From assembly GCA_002842215.1 (NCBI GenBank), contig PHCC01000012.1, forward strand, positions 48,195 to 112,194: DNA of 64,000 bases, read 5' to 3'. The stretch is from Betaproteobacteria bacterium HGW-Betaproteobacteria-9. Lineage in GTDB: Bacteria; Pseudomonadota; Gammaproteobacteria; Burkholderiales; Burkholderiaceae_C. Made by a program: the position numbers and the translations under genes. The notes beneath the pieces are model-generated. The model saw only the letters and a list, made by a program, of their open reading frames with translations. It searched no databases and was not told the DNA's origin. Shown piece by piece: positions 8,809 through 18,657 of this stretch; the stretch's first letter is position 1; every line of letters begins with the position of its first letter.

Positions 8809-10311
8809 TCATACGGGAATCTCTTCGGGCTCCAGGCCCATGGCCTTGGCCGCAACCTGGCTCAGGTGGTCGGTGGATGTCGCACTCACGGTGGGCGTGA
8901 CCGCACCCAGGGTTTCGCCGTCGTCGCTCCAGGGCGCGGGGATGCGCACCTGCTGCCACACCGGGTTGAAGATGGCGCGATCGATTTCGTGAACCAGTTC
9001 GACCATGCCCTCGTAGCCGCCGTAGGGGTGGTGGCGTTCCTGGTTGATGTCGAGCCAGGGCATGCGCGCCTTGAGCGCTACGAACTGCGAGCGGCCGCCG
9101 CTGAGCATGATGTCGGCGCGCGCTTCTTTCAGCATCGCGTACATCTCGCGCGGCGTCATGTCGTCGATCATGTGGGCGTCGGCGCCCTCGCCCATGATCT
9201 CCTTGATCTTTTCCTTGTCTTCCTTGGTGCTCTTCTTGACGCTGGTGCCGACGATTTCCATACCGCCTTCCTGCAGCGCCGCCACCACCGACCAGGACTT
9301 CACGCCACCCGTGATCAGCAGCACGCGTTTGCCCTGCAGGCGCTTCTTGTATTCGGCGATGCGCTTGTAGGCGCGCGCTTCTTCGACCTCGATCAGGCGC
9401 TCGGTGCGTTCGATGAGTTCGGCGTCGGCGCCCTGCTTCACCAGCAGGCTGGCGATCTGGCGCAGGGTCTCGCTCATGTCGCTGATGCCGTAGAACGAAC
9501 CTTCGAAATACGGGATGCCGTAGCGCTGCTCCATCTTGGTCGCGATGTTGATCATCGACTTGGAGCACACCATCATGTTGACCTTGGCGCGGTGGGCGCT
9601 GGCGATCTCGTTGTAGCGGCCGTCGCCCGAGATGCACGAGAGGATGCGGATGCCCAGGGCGTCGAGCAGCGGCTTGACCTGCCAGAGCTCACCGACGAGG
9701 TTGTATTCCCCAATGATGTTGATGTCGTAAGGCGTGGTGAACTCGGGCTCGACGGTGCCGATCACGTAGTCCAGCAAGGCTTCGGCGCCGAGCTTGTTGC
9801 CCAGGTTCTTGGGGCCGGCGAAGCCGGGCGCGTTGACCGGAATCACCGGCTTGCCAAACTTCTCGGCGGCGCGTTTGCACACGGCTTCGATGTCGTCGCC
9901 GGTCAGCGCGGTGACGCAGGTCTGGTAGACGAAGACCGCGGGCGGATCGTACTTTTCGATGATCTCTCGGATGGATTTGAACAGGCGCTTTTCACCGCCG
10001 TAGATCACATCGAGCTCGTTGATGTCGGTGGTGAAGCCGCTGCGGTAGATGGTGGAACCCGACGAGGCGCTGTGTCGGTTGTCCCAGGAGTTGCCTTCGC
10101 AGGCGATGGGGCCGTGCACCAGGTGGGCCACGTCGACCACGGGCTGCAGCGCGATCTTGGCACCGTCGAAAGCGCAGCCGCCCGCTGCCGCGCCGGGCGA
10201 GAGCTGCTTGGTGCAACCCTTCTTGCGCTCTTTCTCGCTTTTGCCCTGGTTGATGTCGCAGCCGGGCTCTTCGAACACTTCAGCGATCTTGGCCTTGAGC
10301 GATACAGACAT
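8809..10311 (-). CDS. nifE: NifE, FeMo-co scaffold alpha subunit
   Basis: A 500-aa protein paralogous to NifD. Recognisable segments are GCTKQLSPGAAAGGCAFDGA, HGPIACEGNSWDNRHSASSG, YQTCVTALTGDDIEAVC and the C-terminal NQERHHPYGGYEGMVELV. With NifN it forms the assembly scaffold for FeMo-co. It is the first gene of the E-N-X operon. A perfect sigma54 -24/-12 element lies 35-50 bp upstream, and GGAGTCCGCC gives a Shine-Dalgarno for ATG 10311. Confidence 0.96.
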   Translation of the reverse strand: MSVSLKAKIAEVFEEPGCDINQGKSEKERKKGCTKQLSPGAAAGGCAFDGAKIALQPVVDVAHLVHGPIACEGNSWDNRHSASSGSTIYRSGFTTDINELDVIYGGEKRLFKSIREIIEKYDPPAVFVYQTCVTALTGDDIEAVCKRAAEKFGKPVIPVNAPGFAGPKNLGNKLGAEALLDYVIGTVEPEFTTPYDINIIGEYNLVGELWQVKPLLDALGIRILSCISGDGRYNEIASAHRAKVNMMVCSKSMINIATKMEQRYGIPYFEGSFYGISDMSETLRQIASLLVKQGADAELIERTERLIEVEEARAYKRIAEYKKRLQGKRVLLITGGVKSWSVVAALQEGGMEIVGTSVKKSTKEDKEKIKEIMGEGADAHMIDDMTPREMYAMLKEARADIMLSGGRSQFVALKARMPWLDINQERHHPYGGYEGMVELVHEIDRAIFNPVWQQVRIPAPWSDDGETLGAVTPTVSATSTDHLSQVAAKAMGLEPEEIPV

Positions 10312-10345
10312 GGCGGACTCCAGACGGTGGGTTGAGAGTCCCTTT

Positions 10346-10360
10346 GCAAGTTGGGTGCCA
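10346..10360 (-). promoter_or_regulatory. Sigma54 (-24/-12) promoter of nifE
   Basis: On the minus strand the sequence is TGGCAC-CCAAC-TTGC, an exact match to the sigma54 consensus with correct 5-bp spacing. The predicted start is near 10334, leaving a leader of about 20 nt. An 8-bp dyad AAAACCGC/GCGGTTTT (10365-10372 and 10414-10421) lies just upstream. I did not find a strict TGT-N10-ACA NifA site in the 110 bp upstream. Confidence 0.9.
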
Positions 10361-10470
10361 GCTCAAAACCGCTGCTTTTCAACCCGTTTTCGCTTGTCGC
10401 TCGCGCTTCAGTGGCGGTTTTGGAGGGAATGTCACGGTGGCTTTGCGACAGGCCCCACCACCACCGCGGT

Positions 10471-10950
10471 TCACTTCTGCATGGGCAGCTTCTCGCCGCT
10501 GCGGTGCAACGTAATCCAGCGCTCCAGCTCGGCCACGTGTTGCGCCTCTTCTTCAACAAATTCTTTGGCCAGCACCTTGATCTCGGGGTCGCTCGTGGTC
10601 CGCAGCACGTTGTCATAGAAGGCCAGACCGGCGCTCTCGGCGTCGAGCGCCACCTGCAGCGCCTGCTCGATGCCGATGAAGGGGTCGGCGGCCCAGATGG
10701 CCGCGGCCTCGGGGCTCTCGATGTCGGGCCACTGGTAGTCGGCCTCAGTCAGCGTGGGCAGATTGCGGTAGCCGGCGCGTTCGCGCGCGTCTCCCAGGTG
10801 CAGCAGCGAGTAGTCGGCCAACTGGCGAAACAGCTGGGCCACCTCGATGTTGCCGGCCGTGCGCATGGCGTCGGCGAGCTGGCCGAAGCGCAGCGCGGCT
10901 TCGTTTTCCAGCTGGATGGTGTGGGCCAGAAATTCTTCTACGGAGTCCAT
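10471..10950 (-). CDS. Ferritin-like (rubrerythrin-type) nif-cluster protein
   Basis: A 159-aa helical protein with paired ferritin-type iron-ligand helices: ENEAALRFGQLADAM near the start and DAESAGLAFYDNVL and EEEAQHVAELERW in the second half. It has no rubredoxin cysteines. Members of this class bind a di-iron centre and may handle peroxide or iron. In a nif operon, a role in iron supply or oxygen/peroxide protection is plausible but inferred. It is separated from nifE by 159 bp holding the nifE promoter, and it starts 16 bp after the preceding gene. Confidence 0.75.
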   Translation of the reverse strand: MDSVEEFLAHTIQLENEAALRFGQLADAMRTAGNIEVAQLFRQLADYSLLHLGDARERAGYRNLPTLTEADYQWPDIESPEAAAIWAADPFIGIEQALQVALDAESAGLAFYDNVLRTTSDPEIKVLAKEFVEEEAQHVAELERWITLHRSGEKLPMQK

Positions 10951-10966
10951 GTGTTTCTTCCTTGGG

Positions 10967-11323
10967 TCAAAAATCCAGTTCGAACCAGACCGGCTCTTTG
11001 TGGCGCAGCTGGGCGATCAGTTCCAGCGTGGCCGGCACCAGGGCGTGGATGCCGTACCAGACGGCTTCACGCCGCGGCGGGCCGTCGCTCTCCAGCAGGC
11101 CCTGCAGGCGGCCCCAGCCGTGCCAGTCGAGCTGGACCAGGCGCAGGCGCAGCGGCTCGGGCCAGTGCGCCAGGGTCTGCGCCATGCGCAGCAAATGCAT
11201 CTCCACGCAGGCCAGGGTGTTGGCACTGGCAAACAGCTCGTCTTCGCCCTGCAACTCGGCGAGCAGGCTCGTCATGAGCTCGCCGCTGTTCTGCAGGATC
11301 AGGTATTGCATGCGGGCGATCAT
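10967..11323 (-). CDS. Uncharacterised 118-aa nif-cluster protein (paralogue of 44989-45360)
   Basis: I do not recognise this family. ATG 11323 has an AGGAG Shine-Dalgarno. The sequence is helical and resembles the 123-aa product at 44989-45360. Shared patterns are LDWHGWGRL versus LDWSGWALM, and EAVWYGIHALVPATL versus DALWFASQSLVPATL. No cysteine motif, signal peptide or membrane segment is seen. Its place between the FeSII/nifK genes and a ferritin-like gene suggests a nitrogenase-related accessory role; that is inference only. Confidence 0.7.
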   Translation of the reverse strand: MIARMQYLILQNSGELMTSLLAELQGEDELFASANTLACVEMHLLRMAQTLAHWPEPLRLRLVQLDWHGWGRLQGLLESDGPPRREAVWYGIHALVPATLELIAQLRHKEPVWFELDF

Positions 11324-11414
11324 GGCGTGCTCCTGTACCCGTCGGGCCGACCGGCCAGGGCCCGGGCAAGGGTGCGTTCGATGTGCCGCTTCATGGCCGT
11401 GGATCGCTGGGGCG

Positions 11415-11900
11415 TCAGTTGTCGTCGGCCAGCACTTCCAGCGCCACCAGTTGTTCGTAGAGCGCACGCCGCGCGTGCCAGTTGTCTTTGCCGGCGATGC
11501 GCGGGTCGGCACCTTCAAACGCGCCGATGGCGTCGCGGTCGCCGCGGTAGACGCAGGTGAGCCCGCCGCGTGCGGCCAGCGCCGCTTCTAACGCCGCGGC
11601 CTCGCTCACCGGCTCGGCGCTCAGCACGCCGCTGCCGAGCAGGTGATCGGCGCGGTACAGGGGCGTGTCCCAGCCGTGGCTGTCGCCGAGCGCGCAGATG
11701 GCCGGGTAGCGCTCGCGCGCCAGCGCATCCACCTCGGCGTGGCCGATGTCTTCGAGCAACTCGCGTGGGCTCAGGCTGTCGAAGATCTCCCAGGGCTGCA
11801 GCGCATCGCCGGCCTCTACCTTGCGCGCGAAGTCGGCCTCGTCGTAGGCGAACCAGGCGCGAGGGGCGGCTTGTTCGGGCACTTCCACCACATAGATCAT
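11415..11900 (-). CDS. Uncharacterised 161-aa nif-cluster protein
   Basis: The protein begins MIYVVEVPEQAAPRAWFAYD and is acidic, with no recognised domain, cysteine cluster or membrane segment. The start was chosen at ATG 11900, because the upstream open frame translates a dispersed hairpin repeat. GC-rich codon use matches the neighbours. It lies in the nifHDK downstream operon between a 126-aa unknown and a 118-aa unknown. Function is not predictable from the sequence. Confidence 0.65.
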   Translation of the reverse strand: MIYVVEVPEQAAPRAWFAYDEADFARKVEAGDALQPWEIFDSLSPRELLEDIGHAEVDALARERYPAICALGDSHGWDTPLYRADHLLGSGVLSAEPVSEAAALEAALAARGGLTCVYRGDRDAIGAFEGADPRIAGKDNWHARRALYEQLVALEVLADDN

Positions 11901-11939
11901 GGTTTTCTCCTGAGCCTGAAGGGAAGTAACCCAATGCAC

Positions 11940-12051
11940 CGGAGCGAGGCCCCTGCGCCTGAGGGGAAGCCCCTCAGGGCACCGCCGGGCCGGCTTTGCC
12001 GGACGGCCAGTGCCGCCCCCCGGGGGGTCGCGCGCAGCGCGGCGGGGGGAG
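11940..12051. repeat. Hairpin repeat, divergent copy between two nif-cluster unknowns
   Basis: Core GCCGGGCCGGCTTTGCCGGA at 11983-12002, followed by CCCCCCGGGGGG and a CGCGCAGCGCGGCGGGGGG tail, with an extra CCCCTGCGCCTGAGGGG dyad in front. It is the most divergent member of the seven-copy family. It fills almost the whole 151-bp gap. Confidence 0.75.
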
Positions 12052-12432
12052 TCATTCCACGCCTTCGGCAGCGGTCTTGGCCCAGACCGCCTTTCTGATG
12101 CGTTGCGTGATACCGGCCGGGCTGGCGTCAAATTGCCGCTGCGCAACCGACAGGGCGCCCTGGGCCACCGCGGCCTCGGGCAGGGTCAGGGGCAGGCGAC
12201 CTGCCACATGGGTGGCGCCGGGCACCGCTTTGGCGATCGCCTGGCGGTTCGGGTGCTCGTCCATGGCGATCAGGTTGTCGGCCTCGCGCACCCCACCCAG
12301 ACAGACCCAGCCGTCGATCACTTCAACCTGGCGGCCGTCCTGCGTGGTCTTGATGTAGACCGCTTCAAGCGGGTTGTTCCCCGAGCCTTCGTGGGGCACG
12401 TCGGAAACCATGGCGGTGGCGGGCGTGTTCAT
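12052..12432 (-). CDS. Uncharacterised 126-aa nif-cluster protein
   Basis: The protein reads MNTPATAMVSDVPHEG..., with a central conserved-looking block NPLEAVYIKTTQDGRQVEVI and a helical C-terminus. It is located 2 bp after the FeSII-type ferredoxin stop, so it is very probably co-translated with it. No known domain is recognisable. Its tight coupling to the ferredoxin suggests joint function with it or with nitrogenase protection; this is inference. Confidence 0.65.
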   Translation of the reverse strand: MNTPATAMVSDVPHEGSGNNPLEAVYIKTTQDGRQVEVIDGWVCLGGVREADNLIAMDEHPNRQAIAKAVPGATHVAGRLPLTLPEAAVAQGALSVAQRQFDASPAGITQRIRKAVWAKTAAEGVE

Positions 12433-12434
12433 GC

Positions 12435-12782
12435 TCAGAACTTCACGACGATGTCTTCGTTGCGCACGATGAACTGGCAGGCCAGGCGCCACGGTGGCGG
12501 CAGGTCCTTGGTCTCGGCGTCGGCGATCTGCTGCGCCGTGATCTTGCCGGCCAGCTTCAACACCGTCTTCTCTTTCTCGGTCAGCGCCACGCCGTGCGGC
12601 GTGTTGCCCGAGAGCACGGTCACCTGCAGCTGGCAGGAGCCGCACTCGCCGTTCTCGCACTCGAAATTCAGCGGAATGTTGTTCGCCTTCGCCACCGCCA
12701 GCAAGGTCTTTGTGTCACCCGCGATGGCATAGACCGTGAGGTCCTTCTTCATGCGCGGAGAACTGAATGTCACATTGGCCAT
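12435..12782 (-). CDS. Shethna-type [2Fe-2S] ferredoxin (FeSII-like)
   Basis: A 115-aa plant-type [2Fe-2S] ferredoxin with CENGECGSC and a distal WRLACQ cysteine. The pattern FSSP...KK...AG...LLAVAKANNI..FEC, VLKLAGKI and DLPPPWRLACQFIV closely follows Azotobacter Shethna protein II. That protein forms a complex with the MoFe and Fe proteins under oxygen stress and shields them (conformational protection). Position directly downstream of nifK supports the same role. The comparison is from memory of the family, not an alignment run here. Confidence 0.82.
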   Translation of the reverse strand: MANVTFSSPRMKKDLTVYAIAGDTKTLLAVAKANNIPLNFECENGECGSCQLQVTVLSGNTPHGVALTEKEKTVLKLAGKITAQQIADAETKDLPPPWRLACQFIVRNEDIVVKF

Positions 12783-12840
12783 AGGGCACCTCGTCTAAAA
12801 GAAATGAACCCACGCTACCAAGTCAGCCTCCGGCGAGCAG

Positions 12841-12934
12841 TGAAGCCCACCCCAGGCCGCCGCGGAACCGGCTTTGCCGGGCCGCCAGCGGCGCCCCCTG
12901 AGGGGGAGCGCCGCCAGGCGCGCAGGGGGGAGCC
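12841..12934. repeat. Hairpin repeat, nifK/ferredoxin junction
   Basis: Core CGCGGAACCGGCTTTGCCGG at 12861-12880, then CCCCCTGAGGGGG and a GCCAGGCGCGCAGGGGGG tail. It ends at the nifK stop codon. As RNA on the transcribed strand it forms two adjacent GC-rich hairpins immediately 3' of nifK. Confidence 0.87.
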
Positions 12935-14494
12935 TTACCTGATGATGTCGTAGCTGTAGTCCGTCTTGCCCGGAACAATCGTGTTCGCATCCAGCGTCTC
13001 GAAAAACTCGTCAAGCAACGTGACCAGCACGCGCATGCCGCCTTCGTAGCCCCAGGTGGGGAAACGGTGGTAGTGGTGGCGATCGAAGATCGGGAACACC
13101 ATGCGCACCAGCGGCGTCTTGGTGTCGCGCTCCAGGTACTTGCCGTAGGTGTTGCCGATCAGGAAGTCCACCGGCTCGGTGAACAGCAGCGAACGCAGGT
13201 GCCACAGGTCGCGCTTGGGGTAGACCTTGCAACCGGCGCCGTAGGGCGACGAGTCGAACAGGTCCTGCACCTTCTTGGCCCAGGTCTCGGTGCCGTTGGT
13301 GGCCAGCACGTGCGAGGGTTCGGCGCCGAGTTCCAGCAGGAACTGGGCGTAGCCGAGCATCTGGTCCGGGTCGCCATACAGGGCGTAGCGCTTGCCGTGC
13401 AGATGGGCCTGGCTGTCGGCCATGGCGTCCACCAGTTCGCCGCGTTCCTTTTCCAGCTCGGCCGGGATCGGCTTGCCGGTCAGGCGCGAGATTTCCATCA
13501 GGAACTGGTCGGTGCCGGCGACGCCGATCGGGGCGTTCAGCGTGACGACTTCCTGGCCGTGTTCGGCGATGAACTTGCTGGTTTTCTCGCAGCAGAATTC
13601 CTGGAACACGATGGTGGCCTTGGCGTGCAGCGCGGCCACGACTTCCTCTTTCGAGGTGCCGCCGGCGTACATGCGGAACTCGCCGTCGGTGGGCGTGTTC
13701 CAGTTGCCCGACGGGTCACAGATGATGTTCACCTGCACACCGAACAGATCGAAGATGCGGCGGATTTCCTTCATGTTGCCGACGACGAAACCGTCGAAGC
13801 CACCGATGAAGTTGATGCTCTCGTTGGGCACGCGCACCAGGGGTTCGGTGGTCTTGGCCTTGCCGTCCCAGAAGTGGCGCAGGATGCCCAGCAGCGCGTT
13901 GTCGTAGCCGGTGATGTGGCTGCCGACGAAGGCGGGCGTGTGAGCGAACGGCACGTCGAACTCGTCGGGCACGCTGCCTTTTTGCTTGCTGGTCTTGATG
14001 AAGGCGTCGACGTCGTCACCGATCACTTCGGCCATGCAGGTGGTCGAGACGGCGATCATGTCGGGCTTGTACAGGCTGTAGGCGTTGGCCAGGCCGTCGA
14101 CCATGTTGTTCAGGCCACCGAACACGGCGGCGTCTTCCGTCATCGATGAGCTCACGCAGGAGGTGGGTTCCTTGAAGTGGCGGCTGAAGTGCGAGCGGTA
14201 GTAGGCCACGCAGCCCTGGCTGCCGTGCACGAAGCTCAGCGTCTTCTGGAAACCGTTGGCGACGTAGACGGCGCCCAGCGGCTGGCAGGCCTTGGCAGGG
14301 TTCACCGACAGGGAGTCGCGGGCAAAGTTCTTCTGCTTGTAGTCTTCAGTCTTGGTCCACTCGACGATCTGCTTGACGGTGTCGTCGCTGTGATTGAACT
14401 CGAATTCCGCTTTCTTGTTGCGGAAGACTTCCTGGTACTCGGGCTCACGGAACAGCAGTTCGTGGTCGAGGATCTTGTCGGCTGATTGGGGCAT
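12935..14494 (-). CDS. nifK: Nitrogenase MoFe protein beta subunit
   Basis: A 519-aa protein. P-cluster ligands are present as C70 ([10 protein letters not shown]), C95 ([14 protein letters not shown]) and C153 ([13 protein letters not shown]), at the same numbers as in Azotobacter NifK. With NifD it forms the alpha2beta2 MoFe protein that reduces N2. ATG 14494 is preceded by CTGGAG. The upstream open frame reads a hairpin repeat and is rejected. NifD lies 149 bp upstream. Confidence 0.98.
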   Translation of the reverse strand: MPQSADKILDHELLFREPEYQEVFRNKKAEFEFNHSDDTVKQIVEWTKTEDYKQKNFARDSLSVNPAKACQPLGAVYVANGFQKTLSFVHGSQGCVAYYRSHFSRHFKEPTSCVSSSMTEDAAVFGGLNNMVDGLANAYSLYKPDMIAVSTTCMAEVIGDDVDAFIKTSKQKGSVPDEFDVPFAHTPAFVGSHITGYDNALLGILRHFWDGKAKTTEPLVRVPNESINFIGGFDGFVVGNMKEIRRIFDLFGVQVNIICDPSGNWNTPTDGEFRMYAGGTSKEEVVAALHAKATIVFQEFCCEKTSKFIAEHGQEVVTLNAPIGVAGTDQFLMEISRLTGKPIPAELEKERGELVDAMADSQAHLHGKRYALYGDPDQMLGYAQFLLELGAEPSHVLATNGTETWAKKVQDLFDSSPYGAGCKVYPKRDLWHLRSLLFTEPVDFLIGNTYGKYLERDTKTPLVRMVFPIFDRHHYHRFPTWGYEGGMRVLVTLLDEFFETLDANTIVPGKTDYSYDIIR

Positions 14495-14539
14495 GGTGCT
14501 CTCCAGAGGATGTTGAGAAGGGTTCGATCCGATCCGCAC

Positions 14540-14643
14540 GCCCGCGTTGGCCAGGGCACCCGCGGAACCGGCTTTGCCGGGCCGCCAGGTGCGCCCCCTT
14601 GAGGGGGGATTCGGCTACGCGAAGCGAGCAAGAAAGGGGGTGG
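14540..14643. repeat. Hairpin repeat, nifD/nifK junction
   Basis: Core CGCGGAACCGGCTTTGCCGG at 14561-14580, then CCCCCTTGAGGGGGG and an ATTCGGCTACGCGAAGCGAG tail with its own small dyad. It fills the 3' part of the nifD-nifK spacer and ends at the nifD stop. The same long form (with CGGCTACGCGAAGCGAGCAA) is seen again at 48350-48438. Confidence 0.88.
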
Positions 14644-16101
14644 TCAGTTCTTCCAGGGGGCTTTTGTGAGGCCCCAGATCGGACTGGAGATCGCCATGTC
14701 CATGTCACGGGCGAAGATGGCGAAGCCGTCGTAGCCGTGGTAGGGGCCGCTGTAGTCCCAGCTGTGCATCTGGCGGAAGGGCACGCCCATCTTCTGGAAC
14801 ACGTACTTTTCCTTGATGCCCGAGCCGACCAGGTCGGGTTGCACCTGTTCGACAAACTTCTCGAACTCGTAGCCGGTCACGTCGTCATAGATCAGCGTGC
14901 CGTCTTTCACGTAGTGCGTGGTGCGCTGGTAGTCGTCGCCGTGGCCGAATTCGTAGCCGGTGCCGACCACGTCCATGCCCAGGTCTTCGTAGGCGCCGAT
15001 CACGTGGCGCGGACGCAGACCGCCCACGAACAGCATGACCTTCTTGCCCTGCAGGCGCGGCTTGTACTTGTCAATCACGGCCTGCATCAGCGGCTTGTAC
15101 TTGGCAATCACCTCTTCGGCCTTGGCCTTGATGCTGTCGTCGAAGTGGCTGGCGATTTCGCGCAGGCTCTTCTCGATCATGGTCGGGCCGAAGAAGTTGT
15201 ATTCCACCCATGGAATGCCGTACTTCTCTTCCATATGGCGGCTGATGTAGTTCATCGAGCGGTAGCAGTGCAGCACGTTGAGCTTGGCCTTGGGCGTGTT
15301 CTCGATCTCGGCGATGGTGCCGTCGCCGGACCACTGGGAGATCACGCGCAGACCCATTTCTTCGAGCAGGATGCGGCTGGACCAGGCGTCGCCACCGATG
15401 TTGTAGTCGCCGATGATGGCCACGTCGTACGGGGTGGAGACGAACTCGGGGCGCTTGTTGGGGTCGGTGCGGTCGAACACCCAGTCGCGGATCGCGTCGT
15501 TGGCCAGGTGGTGGCCGAGCGACTGGCTCACGCCACGGAAACCTTCGCAGCGCACGGGCACGATGGTCTTGCCTTCGTATTCCTTGCTCTTCTTCTTCGA
15601 CACGGCTTCGATGTCGTCACCGATCAGGCCGATCGGGCACTCGGACTGGATCGAGATGCCCTTGTTCAGCGGGAACAGTTCCTGGATCTCATCGATGATC
15701 TTGTCGAGTTTCTTGTCACCACCGAACACGATGTCCTTTTCCTGGAAATCGCTGGTGAACTGCATCGTGACAAAGGTGTCGATGCCGGTGGTGCCGATGT
15801 AGTAGTTGCGGCGCGCGGCCCAGGAGTACTGGCCACAACCCACGGGACCGTGGCTGATGTGGATCATGTCCTTGATGGGGCCCCAGACCACGCCCTTGGA
15901 GCCGGCGTAGGCACAACCGCGGATGGTCATGACGCCCGGCAGGGACTTGATGTTGGATTTGACGCCGCAGTCCGGCTTGCCTTCTTCGAACGAGCCCAGG
16001 TGCTTCGCCCTGCGCTTGGCCATCTTTTCGGGATAGGCCTTCAGCACTTCATCGATCAAGGCTTTGTTCGTGGCCTTGCGGTCTTCAACTGTGGCAGTCA
16101 T
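14644..16101 (-). CDS. nifD: Nitrogenase MoFe protein alpha subunit
   Basis: A 485-aa protein. P-cluster cysteines C63, C89 and C155 are present ([30 protein letters not shown]). The FeMo-co ligands are C279 (LHCYRSMNY) and H446 ([19 protein letters not shown]). The substrate-gating His of QSLGHH is present too. All catalytic positions are conserved, so this is a functional Mo-nitrogenase subunit. It is separated from nifH by 88 bp containing a hairpin. Confidence 0.98.
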   Translation of the reverse strand: MTATVEDRKATNKALIDEVLKAYPEKMAKRRAKHLGSFEEGKPDCGVKSNIKSLPGVMTIRGCAYAGSKGVVWGPIKDMIHISHGPVGCGQYSWAARRNYYIGTTGIDTFVTMQFTSDFQEKDIVFGGDKKLDKIIDEIQELFPLNKGISIQSECPIGLIGDDIEAVSKKKSKEYEGKTIVPVRCEGFRGVSQSLGHHLANDAIRDWVFDRTDPNKRPEFVSTPYDVAIIGDYNIGGDAWSSRILLEEMGLRVISQWSGDGTIAEIENTPKAKLNVLHCYRSMNYISRHMEEKYGIPWVEYNFFGPTMIEKSLREIASHFDDSIKAKAEEVIAKYKPLMQAVIDKYKPRLQGKKVMLFVGGLRPRHVIGAYEDLGMDVVGTGYEFGHGDDYQRTTHYVKDGTLIYDDVTGYEFEKFVEQVQPDLVGSGIKEKYVFQKMGVPFRQMHSWDYSGPYHGYDGFAIFARDMDMAISSPIWGLTKAPWKN

Positions 16102-16138
16102 GGGGTAACTCCGATGGATATTTGGTTTGCTTGGGTGA

Positions 16139-16181
16139 TCAAGACCAACCCGCCGGCACAGGCCAGGCGGATCGGTCTTGT
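16139..16181 (-). other. Intergenic stem-loop between nifH and nifD
   Basis: AAGACC (16141-16146) pairs with GGTCTT (16174-16179), and CCGCC (16150-16154) with GGCGG (16166-16170), with small internal bulges. It lies right after the nifH stop in the transcript. Such hairpins are commonly invoked to stabilise nifH mRNA, so that NifH exceeds NifDK. No T-tract follows, so it is not a simple terminator. Confidence 0.65.
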
Positions 16182-16189
16182 GGGGCCGT

Positions 16190-17161
<972 letters not shown>

Positions 17162-17214
17162 TTATTGCTCTAGGTTCACGTCGGCCGGACTGGTGTCCGC
17201 GCACCCTCCTCTTT

Positions 17215-17229
17215 GCAGCTTCCGTGCCA
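17215..17229 (-). promoter_or_regulatory. Sigma54 (-24/-12) promoter of nifHDK
   Basis: On the minus strand the sequence is TGGCAC-GGAAG-CTGC. The -24 box is exact, the -12 box has C for T but keeps the essential GC, and spacing is 5 bp. The predicted start is near 17203, giving a leader of about 120 nt before nifH. A NifA-type site lies 95 bp upstream. Confidence 0.87.
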
Positions 17230-17248
17230 TGTTGTTGGGCCCCTGTTT

Positions 17249-17264
17249 TGTTGCTCTTGAAACA
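17249..17264. promoter_or_regulatory. Possible second NifA site (TGT-N10-ACA) near nifH promoter
   Basis: TGT-TGCTCTTGAA-ACA fits the spacing rule. It lies only 19 bp above the -24 box, closer than usual for an enhancer, and may be coincidental. Confidence 0.35.
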
Positions 17265-17324
17265 GGGCCTCCACAGAGGGAAAAGCGCACTTTTCAGGGC
17301 TCGCTGAGGGCGCCGTCCGGGCTT

Positions 17325-17340
17325 TGTCCTGTTCCCGACA
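17325..17340. promoter_or_regulatory. NifA upstream activator sequence, nifH/globin divergent region
   Basis: TGT-CCTGTTCCCG-ACA sits inside the larger dyad TTTGTC...GACAAA. It lies 95 bp from the nifH -24 box on one side and 92 bp from a sigma54-like element before the globin gene on the other. It could therefore serve both operons. Sequence and distance are typical for NifA enhancers. Confidence 0.82.
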
Positions 17341-17432
17341 AAACGGCGAAATCCGTCGCAAACAAATCGCGGCGACAGGTCACCGCGGCGGCTTTGTGTC
17401 GCATTTGATGGCCGCAGGTGGACAAATCCGCC

Positions 17433-17447
17433 TGGTACGGTCATTGC
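17433..17447 (+). promoter_or_regulatory. Sigma54-like promoter before the globin-draTG operon
   Basis: TGGTAC-GGTCA-TTGC differs from consensus at one -24 position. The predicted transcription start, around 17459, would be only about 2 nt before the annotated ATG at 17461. So either the mRNA is nearly leaderless or the true start differs. Confidence 0.5.
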
Positions 17448-17460
17448 TCTTTAGAGAGGC

Positions 17461-17919
17461 ATGAACCTGCCCCACGCGCTCACCACCGCCCCCCTGGCAC
17501 CGCCCTCGCACTTTGAAGCGATCGGTGGCCAGGCGGCGGTGGACCGTCTGGTCAACGCCTTCTACGCGCAGATGGACAGCCGCCCCGGTGCCACCGGCAT
17601 CCGCGCCATGCACGAGCCCGATCTGTGCCACACCAAGGCCGTGCTGCGGCTGTACCTGGCCGAGTGGCTGGGCGGCCCCAAGGACTACACGGCGCAGCGC
17701 GGCCACCCGCGCCTGCGCATGCGCCACGCGACTTTTCCCATCGGCGTGCCCGAGCGCGACGCCTGGCTCGCCTGCATGGACGCCGCGATGCAGCAGACCG
17801 GCGTGCCCGCGGACCTGCACAGCGTGCTGATGGCGGCCTTCTTCAAGACCGCCGACTGGATGCGCAACACCCCAACCCCCCCGGCAATCCCTGCCACCAA
17901 CCCGAAGAAAGCTCCATGA
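17461..17919 (+). CDS. Truncated haemoglobin (group II type)
   Basis: A 152-aa globin with the N-terminal trHb signature FEAIGGQAAVDRLVNAFYAQM and the RMRHATFPIG segment holding the proximal histidine. WLACMDAAM follows, as in group II truncated globins. These bind O2 or NO with haem. First in an operon divergent from nifH and followed by draTG genes, it probably scavenges or senses O2/NO to protect nitrogenase (inference). GAGAGGC lies immediately before the ATG. The next ORF overlaps its stop (ATGA). Confidence 0.85.
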   Translation: MNLPHALTTAPLAPPSHFEAIGGQAAVDRLVNAFYAQMDSRPGATGIRAMHEPDLCHTKAVLRLYLAEWLGGPKDYTAQRGHPRLRMRHATFPIGVPERDAWLACMDAAMQQTGVPADLHSVLMAAFFKTADWMRNTPTPPAIPATNPKKAP

Positions 17920-18524
17920 CCGCCACCCTGGCCACCAAAGAGATCGACGACACCGCGTTTGCCCGCCTGGACGACGAAGGCCGCCTGCTCAACCCCCTGC
18001 TCAAGGGCAGCACCAACAAGTTCGGCCGGGTCGGCTTCCGCGGCGAGCTCGCGCTGCGTTTTGCGCCCAAGCTGGCCGACGAAGCGCGTCCGCCCGAACT
18101 GCTGTGCGGCCAGGCCATGGCGGTGGGCACCGTGGGTGAAAAGACCCTGTCCTTCTTCGCCGGCTATCTGCTGAGCTTCGAGTACCTGAAGGACGTGGCC
18201 GAGGTGCTGGGCGACACGCTGAGCGCCGGGGGCAAGTACTTCCTGTTCTGCAACAACATCGACCTCTCGAAGAAGTACCAGGTGCCGTACAAGGGCGCGA
18301 TGTTCTATGTGCTGCCGATCGACGAAGCCACGGTCTACAACGAACTGCTCGACCTGTTCTACCTCGAAAAGGGCGACCTGAAGAAGAAGGACACCGCGGG
18401 CAAGCTCGACGCCATCGCCGACGCCGCGCTGAAATACGACGTCACCTTCGACACCATCACCTACGACGAAGGCCTGACGCTGATGGGACCGGTGCGGAAT
18501 CCGAACGAAAACCGCCCGGTTTGA
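17916..18524 (+). CDS. Uncharacterised 202-aa protein between globin and draT
   Basis: I do not recognise this family. The protein is mixed alpha/beta with a hydrophobic middle (KTLSFFAGYLLSFEYLKDVA) and an acidic-lysine C-terminal half (LEKGDLKKKDTAG). There are two cysteines, no signal peptide and no metal motif. Its ATG overlaps the globin stop, so the two are translationally coupled. With draT following, a role linked to nitrogenase switch-off or oxygen handling is plausible, but only from context. Confidence 0.65.
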   Translation: MTATLATKEIDDTAFARLDDEGRLLNPLLKGSTNKFGRVGFRGELALRFAPKLADEARPPELLCGQAMAVGTVGEKTLSFFAGYLLSFEYLKDVAEVLGDTLSAGGKYFLFCNNIDLSKKYQVPYKGAMFYVLPIDEATVYNELLDLFYLEKGDLKKKDTAGKLDAIADAALKYDVTFDTITYDEGLTLMGPVRNPNENRPV

Positions 18525-18657
18525 TCGGTGTCTTCCTGCTGCGCGAACCGATGCCGCATCTGCGGTGCTCGCCGTACGTGAGTACGGCTCCGCTCCTCAA
18601 CGCAACCTCGGTCCGCTCGCGACGGAATCCATCCGACCAAACCCTCAGGCTGTTGAG

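Noticed and set aside
8679..8855. Longer NifN start (MRPRPWAWSPKRF...)
   Set aside because: It translates an intergenic hairpin repeat; ATG 8678 gives the normal NifN N-terminus.
18525..18657. Terminator between the 202-aa gene and draT (GCCGTAC-GTGA-GTACGGC)
   Set aside because: The stem is short and has no T-tract; the region is probably only a spacer with a small dyad.
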